Origin: Bog-756 sp050011635
GTDB taxonomy: Bacteria; Actinomycetota; Acidimicrobiia; Acidimicrobiales; RAAP-2
Assembly: GCA_050011635.1 (NCBI GenBank)
Contig: JBEKIU010000061.1
Location: forward strand, 1 to 19,424
Direction of reading: 5' to 3'
Length of the DNA stretch: 19,424 bases
Shown here: positions 13,951 through 19,424 of the stretch, piece by piece
Layout: the number at the start of each line of letters is the position of its first letter
Numbering within the stretch: the first letter of the stretch is position 1
Program-made: the position numbers and the translations under genes
Notes under the pieces: model-generated
What the model was told of the DNA's origin: nothing
Databases searched by the model: none
What the model saw: the letters and a program-made list of their open reading frames with translations, nothing else

Positions 13951-13957
13951 GGTCATT

Positions 13958-14968
13958 GTGGCCAATACGAGCTCTCGGACATTGCGACTCCTCTCGTTGC
14001 TGCAGACCCGCCGCTACTGGCCGGGCGCCGAGCTGGCCGGGCGTCTCGAGGTGTCGACCCGGACCCTGCGCCGCGACGTCGACCGGCTCCGCGAACTGGG
14101 GTATCCGGTGGAGGCCAACCGTGGCATCGACGGTGGCTACCAACTGGCCGCCGGGGCGGTGCTGCCTCCCCTCGTGGTCGACGACGAGGAGGCGGTGGCT
14201 CTGGCGGTGGGCCTGCAGACGGCCATCCAGGGAGGCAGCGTCGTGGGCATCGAGGAGTCCTCGGTACGGGCGCTGGCCAAGATCGCGCAGGTGATGCCTT
14301 CCCCGCTGCGGCGCCGGGTCGATGCGCTGGCTGCCATGACCGTTCCGGCGCAGTGGGGCAGCCCGACAACCGGTGTCGATGCGGGCGACCTCACGTCGAT
14401 CGCCCAGGCCTGTCGTGACACCGAGCGACTGGAGTTCGACTACACCGCACGCGACGGTGCTCGCAGCGCCCGCTGCGTCGAGCCCCACCGCCTTGTCCTG
14501 CTGGGTCGCCGCTGGTACCTGGTCGCCTGGGACCTGTCCCGCTTCGACTGGCGTAGCTTCCGCGTCGATCGTCTGACCGAACTGCACCGCACCGGCGAGC
14601 GGTTCTTCCTGCGCGAGCTGCCGGCCGACGATGCCGCCGAGTTCGTACGAAGCGGCATCGACAACCTTCCGACGAGGCACAGCGTGGAGGCGGTGATCCA
14701 TGCTGACGTGACGATGGTCCGAAGCCGCATCGGAAGGTGGGCGACGGTCGAGGACATCGACGGAGCCAGCTGCACCCTGCGAATGACGGCCGACTCGCTG
14801 GACTGGGTGATGATGATCCTGGGTGCGGTCGGCGCAGAGTTCGAGGTGGTGGCCCCAGTGGCGGTGATCGACCACGCCCGTGACTGGGTGGACCGGTTCG
14901 GCCGGGCCATCGGCCGACACGATCGGGGCCGGGAGGTCCCGTCTTCTGGGCTCCCCAGCCGGAGGTGA
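13958..14968 (+). CDS. WYL-domain (YafY-type) transcriptional regulator
   Basis: A 336-aa regulator. The N-terminal HTH_11 helix-turn-helix (residues 6-60) has TLRLLSLLQTRRYWPGAELAGRLEVSTRTLRRDVDRLRELGYPV, followed by the GIDGGYQLAAG wing. The WYL domain (about 145-215) contains VEPHRLVLLGRRWYLVAWD with the name motif W186-Y187-L188, then WRSFRVDRL. A WCX-like C-terminal domain (about 240-325) completes the family architecture. WYL domains sense nucleic-acid or small-molecule signals and many members act in stress responses. The GTG at 13958 is the natural start (ANTSSRTLRLL) and appears leaderless. The gene is divergent from a DinB gene, its likely target, with a dyad in between. It converges with a P-loop kinase gene 44 bp beyond its stop. 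Confidence 0.93.
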   Translation: MANTSSRTLRLLSLLQTRRYWPGAELAGRLEVSTRTLRRDVDRLRELGYPVEANRGIDGGYQLAAGAVLPPLVVDDEEAVALAVGLQTAIQGGSVVGIEESSVRALAKIAQVMPSPLRRRVDALAAMTVPAQWGSPTTGVDAGDLTSIAQACRDTERLEFDYTARDGARSARCVEPHRLVLLGRRWYLVAWDLSRFDWRSFRVDRLTELHRTGERFFLRELPADDAAEFVRSGIDNLPTRHSVEAVIHADVTMVRSRIGRWATVEDIDGASCTLRMTADSLDWVMMILGAVGAEFEVVAPVAVIDHARDWVDRFGRAIGRHDRGREVPSSGLPSRR

Positions 14969-15012
14969 CTCCGCCGGGGGCAATCTGATGGGGGACCGTA
15001 CCGCCTGGGAGG

Positions 15013-15555
15013 TCACCCGGTGTGGATGGCCCGGAGGAGGGCCTGGTAGGTCTCCTCGACGTCTCCGTCGACGACGGCAACCCTCCGGGTGGCGGGGCGG
15101 GAGCTGACGACCTCTTCCAACCGGGCGGACATCTCGACGAGTGCGTCCGGGCCCCCGGCGCGATCGAGGAGAATGGCCGTGTCCCTGTGCTCTTTACGGC
15201 TGTGCTCTCCGGTGCGACGACGGATTCGCTCCGCCGCCTCATCGATCCCGGTGGTCAGCACCACTTCGACGAATGGCACCCCGGCGTCAACGGCCAGCCG
15301 GTCCAGGGCCTCCACGAAGTCGAGTCGCCCCAGGAACTGGCAGACGAGCACATCGTGGCCGGCCTCGAGATGGGTCCGGGCCATGGCCCGGGCAAGGTCC
15401 CGTGCCGCGAGCCCCGACAACGTCGGCTCCTCGAGGGAGCGTCCGAGCATCGAACGGATGACGTCGATGTCGAGGGCCAGGGCGAGCTGGTGATCGTCGA
15501 GGTACCGGCGTCCGACCGTCGACTTGCCGCTGCCGGGCACGCCATTGACGAGCAT
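15013..15555 (-). CDS. AAA_33-type P-loop kinase (second copy type)
   Basis: A 180-aa P-loop NTPase with Walker A GVPGSGKST at residues 5-13 immediately after the start, then ALDIDVIRSMLG (about 27-38), where D29/D31 sit at the usual substrate or base position. A helical HLEAGHDVLVCQFLGRLDFVEAL region and an arginine-rich lid-like RIRRRTGEHSRKEHRD (about 112-127) follow. This is the layout of zeta-toxin-like/AAA_33 small-molecule kinases such as gluconate kinase. The ATG at 15555 is supported by GGAGG at 15567-15571 with an 11-nt spacer. An in-frame ATG at 15600 would add 15 residues upstream of the P-loop strand and is less likely. No toxin-antitoxin partner is seen next to it. Its start faces the divergent dehydratase gene 97 bp away. 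Confidence 0.82.
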   Translation of the reverse strand: MLVNGVPGSGKSTVGRRYLDDHQLALALDIDVIRSMLGRSLEEPTLSGLAARDLARAMARTHLEAGHDVLVCQFLGRLDFVEALDRLAVDAGVPFVEVVLTTGIDEAAERIRRRTGEHSRKEHRDTAILLDRAGGPDALVEMSARLEEVVSSRPATRRVAVVDGDVEETYQALLRAIHTG

Positions 15556-15640
15556 CAGCCGCGACACCTCCGTACGGTACCTGAGCCACGATCGACCCAC
15601 GGGATGCCGTACGGGGGTGGGGCCTTCATCTCGGTGCCAC

Positions 15641-15646
15641 TATGCT
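15641..15646 (+). promoter_or_regulatory. candidate -10 element (TATGCT) for a leaderless dehydratase gene
   Basis: TATGCT (TAnnnT) ends six nucleotides before the GTG at 15653, with no Shine-Dalgarno in between. This placement is also the main reason for choosing that GTG over the later in-frame ATG at 15698. Confidence 0.45.
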
Positions 15647-15652
15647 GCGTAT

Positions 15653-17452
15653 GTGACTCCGCTGGTTGATGCGGCCAGCGAAGCAGGCCGGGACGAGATG
15701 CCGAACCTCCAGTCATCCAACCCTGGGCGCGACGTGCAGCGGGTGGGCACGGCCACATTCCTCGGCGAGGATGTCCTGAAGATCCACGATCCGGTCTGGG
15801 CCGTGCTGGGCAACCTCGGTGACAGCCAGTGCTATCTGGGTGTCCAGGCGAAGGTGGCCGCAGTGCAGGCGGCAGTGTCCAAGCGGATCGCCAGCGACGA
15901 CCTACCGGTTCGCCTGATTGCACCGGCATTCACCTTGGGCGTGTCGGACGGCCAGCTCAATGGGACTCCGGAGATGCGGTATTCGTTGATCGGACGCGAG
16001 CTGGTCAATGACGCAGCGGCCGTTCACCTGGCCGCCAACCGTGTCGCAGGGCTGATCGCGGTGGTGGCTTGCGACAAGCCGCCGGTCGGTACCGTGGCTG
16101 CACTCCTCGAACACAACACGCCGTCGGTCGTCCTTTCCGACGGGTCGATCAAACCGGGCCTCGACCCGCAGACCGGCGCCCGTATCGATCTCGTCGCCGC
16201 TTTCCAAGCTGCCGGAGACCCGGACGCCGAGGTTCGTGCCCGGGTTGCCCTGCACGCCTGCCCCGGCCAGGGCAGTTGCGGTGGGATGTTCACCTACAAC
16301 ACGATGCAGGCGTTCATCGGCGTGCTCGGGCTGGAGCCGCTGCATATGGTGTCCCCCACATCGGATGATCCCCGACGGTTGACCGAGTTTCCCGATCAGC
16401 TCGTTGACTGCTTGATCGCCATGACGACCTCCCGAATCCGTCCCCGGGATATCGTCACTCCTTCATCGCTCCGCAATGCCCTGACGGTCGCCATCGCCAT
16501 GGGCGGCTCAACCAATGTGATGTTGCACAGCGTCGAGATCGCCCGCGCCGCGGGGATGGATCTCTGGAACGACGTCATCAGCCAGACCGAGTTCAACGCC
16601 CTGTCGCGGCGCTTGCCGGTGCTGGTGAATATGAGGCCCTTCGGCTACTACTCGATGTCGGACATCGACGCCACGGGGGGACTGCCGGTCGTGGTCAGTG
16701 AACTGCTTCGAGCCGGTCACCTCGACGGTGATGTCATCACCTGCACGGGGGAGACCCTGGCGGAACAGGTGGAACGGCTCGCTCCACCCGGACCTGATCA
16801 CGATGTCATCCATTCGGTGGCCAAGCCGTTCAAGGACACCGGGGGGCTGCGACTGCTCCGGGGCAATCTCGCTCCGGACGGAGGCGCCATCCTGAAGCTG
16901 GCCGGTGTCGAGGGTGGAATCACGGACGGGATGTTCAGAGGTCGCGCCCGGGTGTTCAACAACGAGCGGGCCCTGGTCGAGGCGCTGGAGGACCGGCCTC
17001 AGGACTTCCAGGACCACGACATGGTGGTGATCCGCTACGAGGGACCGCGAGGCGCTCCGGGTATGCCCGAAATGCTGGATCCCACATCCCGGATCACGGC
17101 GTTGTGCCGTCAGCGGGATATCACCATCGCCCTCATGACCGATGCCCGATTCTCGGGCGGCTCGGTCGGACTCGTGGTCGGACACGTCGCTCCCGAGGCC
17201 TTCCTCGGAGGGCCGATCGCCCTGGTGGAGGACGGGGACACGATCATCGTCGACCTCGAGGCCGACCGTATCGACTGTCTGCCCCTGGACGACCCAGACA
17301 TCCTGGCCAGGCGGTCAGCTGCCTGGCATTCCGCAGTTGAGGCAAACGGTGGCATCAGCCCGGACGCCACACCGGTCACGCACCGTGTCCTGAAGAGGAT
17401 GCGGGCCACGGCGCTCCCGGCCCTCCTCGGCGGCGGAATGACCGGCAGCTGA
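15653..17452 (+). CDS. IlvD/Edd-family dehydratase, divergent subgroup
   Basis: A 599-aa member of the family of dihydroxy-acid, 6-phosphogluconate and sugar-acid dehydratases, cytoplasmic Fe-S enzymes that remove water from 2,3-dihydroxy acids. All three cluster cysteines are present: C60 (GDSQCYLG, where IlvD has PCN), C140 (ACDK, with the D141/K142 metal-site residues) and C209 (GSCGGMFTYNTM). Other family blocks are GVSDGQLNGTPEMRYSLIGRE, AIAMGGSTNVMLH, the VRYEGP-type VIRYEGPRGAPGMPEML, and TDARFSGGSVGLVVGHVAPEA. The first 140 residues differ from typical IlvD: no WN..PCN context, and the CDK loop continues PPVG instead of ITPG. I would not call it ilvD; substrate and pathway are unassigned. 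The neighbours (kinase, nucleotidyltransferase) do not help. The GTG at 15653 is chosen from the -10 position; the ATG at 15698 is the alternative. Confidence 0.88.
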   Translation: MTPLVDAASEAGRDEMPNLQSSNPGRDVQRVGTATFLGEDVLKIHDPVWAVLGNLGDSQCYLGVQAKVAAVQAAVSKRIASDDLPVRLIAPAFTLGVSDGQLNGTPEMRYSLIGRELVNDAAAVHLAANRVAGLIAVVACDKPPVGTVAALLEHNTPSVVLSDGSIKPGLDPQTGARIDLVAAFQAAGDPDAEVRARVALHACPGQGSCGGMFTYNTMQAFIGVLGLEPLHMVSPTSDDPRRLTEFPDQLVDCLIAMTTSRIRPRDIVTPSSLRNALTVAIAMGGSTNVMLHSVEIARAAGMDLWNDVISQTEFNALSRRLPVLVNMRPFGYYSMSDIDATGGLPVVVSELLRAGHLDGDVITCTGETLAEQVERLAPPGPDHDVIHSVAKPFKDTGGLRLLRGNLAPDGGAILKLAGVEGGITDGMFRGRARVFNNERALVEALEDRPQDFQDHDMVVIRYEGPRGAPGMPEMLDPTSRITALCRQRDITIALMTDARFSGGSVGLVVGHVAPEAFLGGPIALVEDGDTIIVDLEADRIDCLPLDDPDILARRSAAWHSAVEANGGISPDATPVTHRVLKRMRATALPALLGGGMTGS

Positions 17453-17505
17453 CGGGTCCTTCGATCCCGACGGAACTCCGGGAAGCTCGCGCCGACGGCT
17501 GCTCC

Positions 17506-18336
17506 CTACAGGCAGTGCGCTGAGCAGATGGTCTGGAGGATGAACTCACCTGTCCTTCGAGCACGGGTGTGTAGGTCACGAAAGACCGGGTTGCTGGACT
17601 CACCCCGCCAGTAACCCAGGCCCTCTCTGATGATCGGGTGCCATTCACGATCGAACACGTCGAGCGCGTACTCACCCGCAGCTTCCTTCGAGATGACGTC
17701 ACCGGTGGCGATGGTGCAGTGCAGGCGAGGTGGCCCGAGCACTCCCCACGCCGTGAACCACCTCGGTCGGAACCGCATCCCACTCACGTGTCGCACAGTG
17801 AGGAGCTGCTCTGCCAGGGGCCGCCAGTAGGTCTCGAGATTGTCACGATTCCAAGGCTGCAACAGCTCCGGTTCAGGGAGCAGTCCGAGCGATTCCGGCG
17901 CCGGACCTCTGACGGCGATGCCGTGCTCGGCCAGCACCTTCCACTCGACCGGGTTGACCTCGGAGTCCCGACTGCAAGAGAACTTGACCCCGCAATGGGA
18001 TGCCACGGGAACGATCGTCGACACCGGACGACTCGGATCGTCGGATCGGATGAACACGCCGTTGCAGGTGCCAGAGAACAGGGAGCGACCACTGCGAGTT
18101 GCCGCCCAACCTGTGGATGCGGTGGAGATGACGTGCAGCAGCCGGAGGCGTCTTAACTGGGCACCGTCGGTGTCACCGTTGAGCACGGCGACAAAGTCGA
18201 TGTCGCTACGCCCCGGCCGATAGGCCCCCAGGGCAACTGAGCCGGTGACATAGAAGCCGTCGATCATCCCGGGCACGAGACGATCCGCCAGTCGCAGGTA
18301 CCGATGGACGGGACGCGCAACTGCATCGGGCAGCAT
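17506..18336 (-). CDS. AadA-like nucleotidyltransferase (aminoglycoside adenylyltransferase fold)
   Basis: A 276-aa protein with the Pol-beta nucleotidyltransferase motif GSVALGAYRPGRSDIDFVAVL: G32-S33 and the metal-binding D45 and D47 (GS-x11-DxD). The C-terminal part, DVISKEAAGEYALDVFDREWHPIIREGLGYWRGE, resembles the helical domain of ANT(3'')/ANT(9) enzymes that adenylylate streptomycin or spectinomycin. The middle region is less similar, so resistance activity is only a possibility; adenylylation of another small molecule is equally open. The ATG at 18336 has GGAAGAAG eight nucleotides upstream. Open frame further upstream runs into the formate-tetrahydrofolate ligase gene and is not used. 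It follows that gene on the same strand after 103 bp. It converges with the dehydratase gene, leaving a 53-bp gap. Confidence 0.82.
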   Translation of the reverse strand: MLPDAVARPVHRYLRLADRLVPGMIDGFYVTGSVALGAYRPGRSDIDFVAVLNGDTDGAQLRRLRLLHVISTASTGWAATRSGRSLFSGTCNGVFIRSDDPSRPVSTIVPVASHCGVKFSCSRDSEVNPVEWKVLAEHGIAVRGPAPESLGLLPEPELLQPWNRDNLETYWRPLAEQLLTVRHVSGMRFRPRWFTAWGVLGPPRLHCTIATGDVISKEAAGEYALDVFDREWHPIIREGLGYWRGESSNPVFRDLHTRARRTGEFILQTICSAHCL

Positions 18337-18439
18337 CAAAGAAGCTTCTTCCGATGTTGGGGGACTCCATTGGCCCCCGACGAAGGACCGGTCCGGATGA
18401 GGGGTAGCGACCGATGGCGGAGACCAATCATCAGATGAC

Positions 18440-19424
18440 CTACGACAGCCCCACGACGTCACCGTTCTCGTCGATGTCGATGCGTTCGGCGGCTGGATGT
18501 GAGCTGAGCCCGGGCATCGTGCGCATGTCGCCGCAGATGGCGTAGATGAACCCGGCACCGGCCGAGGCGCGGACCTCCCGGACCGGAAGGCGCCAACCGG
18601 TCGGCGCGCCTTTCAGCTTGGGGTCCGAGGAGATGGACAGGTGAGTCTTGGCGATGCAGATGGGAAGGCTCCCGAGGTGGTTCTCCTCGAAGAGCTCGAG
18701 TCCGACGGCCGCGGTGGGCGAGAAGTCGACACCTTCGGCGCCATAGACCGAGGTGGCGATGGTCTCGATCTTCGTGCGCAGGGATGCCTCATCGGGATAG
18801 AGGAACTGGAAGTCGTTGGGCTCCCCGGCCGCAGCCACCACCGCTTCCGCCAGGTCGGCCGCACCGGCTCCGCCGTCTCGAAAGTTGGAGGTCACCGCGG
18901 ATCTGACTCCCATCGAGTCCGCGATCTCACGGATGACCGCGTACTCGGAATCGAAATCACCTGGGAAGGCGTTGATGGCGACGACCGGGGTCACCCCGTG
19001 GATGAGCACGTTCTCGATCTGCTTCCGCAGGTTGGATCCGCCCACCAGCACCTCGTCGGGATTCTCTTCCAGCAACGCAGGGGGCAGCGGCCGGCCGGCG
19101 ACGATCCGGTGATGTCCGGAATGGGCTTTGAGGGCTCGTACGGTTGTGACGATCACCGCCGCGTCGGGTACCAGCCCCGAAACGCGGCACTTGATGTTGA
19201 AGAACCGCTCGGCCCCCATGTCGGCGCCGAAGCCCGCTTCGGTGATGAGGAAGTCACCGCTGTGGATCCCGACGAAGTCGGCAATGATCGACGAATTCCC
19301 GTGGGCGATGTTCCCGAAAGGTCCGGCGTGGACGAGGACGGGCGAGTTCTCGAGCGTCTGCAGGAGGTTCGGCTTGATGGCATCGAGCATGATCACCGCC
19401 ATGGCACCGGCCGCTCCCAATTGT
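18440..19424 (-). CDS. fhs: formate--tetrahydrofolate ligase, C-terminal part (runs off the window)
   Basis: The C-terminal 327 residues (about 60%) of 10-formyltetrahydrofolate synthetase, which joins formate to THF using ATP in one-carbon metabolism. The diagnostic segment VHAGPFGNIAHGNSS is present, preceded by DAIKPNLLQTLE. It is followed by DFLITEAGFGADMGAERFFNIKCR, VGGSNLRKQIENVLIHGVTPVVAINAFPGD, PICIAKTHLSISSDPKLKGAPTGW and VREVRASAGAGFIYAICGDMRTMPGL, all in family order up to the stop. The start, including the ATP-binding P-loop, lies beyond base 19424; a start codon inside the window is not real, since the homologous frame continues to the edge. No frameshift or missing key residue is seen in the visible part. 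Downstream on the same strand lies the AadA-like gene. Confidence 0.96.
   Translation of the reverse strand, partial: QLGAAGAMAVIMLDAIKPNLLQTLENSPVLVHAGPFGNIAHGNSSIIADFVGIHSGDFLITEAGFGADMGAERFFNIKCRVSGLVPDAAVIVTTVRALKAHSGHHRIVAGRPLPPALLEENPDEVLVGGSNLRKQIENVLIHGVTPVVAINAFPGDFDSEYAVIREIADSMGVRSAVTSNFRDGGAGAADLAEAVVAAAGEPNDFQFLYPDEASLRTKIETIATSVYGAEGVDFSPTAAVGLELFEENHLGSLPICIAKTHLSISSDPKLKGAPTGWRLPVREVRASAGAGFIYAICGDMRTMPGLSSHPAAERIDIDENGDVVGLS

Noticed and set aside
13886..15016. 376-codon minus-strand frame opposite the WYL regulator
   Set aside because: The plus strand encodes a complete HTH-WYL protein; the minus frame has no domain and shadow-like composition.
14964..15017. GGTGAC/GTCACC inverted pair around the convergent stops of the WYL and kinase genes
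   Set aside because: Six-base arms separated by 42 bp, partly set by the two stop codons. Not a credible terminator.
15013..15555. Zeta-toxin interpretation of the second P-loop kinase
   Set aside because: No small antitoxin gene is adjacent, and the motif set fits general AAA_33 kinases equally well.
18337..18348. 12-bp palindrome AAGAAGCTTCTT just before the AadA-like gene
   Set aside because: It includes the ribosome binding site and is short. With only a restriction-site-like core there is too little to claim an operator.
1..19424. CRISPR arrays, tRNA or rRNA genes, insertion sequences, phage or integrative elements
   Set aside because: No regularly spaced repeats, cloverleaf-like segments, transposase or integrase motifs, or terminal inverted repeats were found by reading both strands.

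Overview
High-GC DNA, most likely from an actinobacterium. A member of Acidimicrobiia or a related uncultured lineage would fit, but no rRNA or marker gene in the window fixes the taxon. The evidence is strong G/C bias at third codon positions, frequent GTG starts, DUF664/DinB, WYL and DrrAB-type genes, and several genes with a TAnnnT-like -10 hexamer 6-7 nt before the start codon and no clear Shine-Dalgarno, as in leaderless actinobacterial mRNAs. I see no rRNA, tRNA, CRISPR array, insertion sequence or phage gene. Coding density is high and no gene-free gap exceeds 300 bp (largest: 169-433 and 13100-13351).

Layout. 1-2.8 kb: a tiny zinc-ribbon protein (-), a DinB-type protein (+), a VOC/glyoxalase-fold protein followed 13 nt later by a P-loop kinase (+), and a convergent NRDE/TANGO2-family protein (-). 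2.8-6.4 kb: a 14-bp tandem repeat array, then acnB (aconitase B, -) divergent from a LysR regulator (+). The 75-bp space between them holds an acnB -35/-10 pair and a T-N11-A LysR box overlapping the -35. 6.5-9.9 kb: a PadR regulator, ABC ATPase and ABC-2 permease joined by 4-nt overlaps (drug-efflux type), then a lipoprotein. A nested inverted repeat directly before padR probably serves as its operator and may also hide its ribosome binding site.

9.9-13.1 kb (-): a tightly packed three-gene operon encoding a tandem DUF35 (OB-fold) protein and two thiolase-superfamily proteins, both without the usual nucleophilic cysteine. This is the best candidate for a little-described system. It resembles the Ltp2-DUF35 retro-aldolases of steroid side-chain breakdown and the thiolase/HMG-CoA synthase/DUF35 complexes of archaea, and suggests a channelled acyl-CoA carbon-carbon lyase or synthase.

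13.3-19.4 kb: a second DinB protein (-) divergent from a WYL/YafY-type regulator (+), a P-loop kinase (-), a divergent IlvD/Edd-family dehydratase (+) with all three Fe-S cysteines, an AadA-like nucleotidyltransferase (-), and the 5'-truncated end of formate--tetrahydrofolate ligase (-), which runs off the right edge. Central metabolism (AcnB, FTHFS) is mixed with regulator-target pairs (LysR/acnB, PadR/ABC, WYL/DinB). Apart from those pairs and the acyl-CoA operon there is no single shared pathway.
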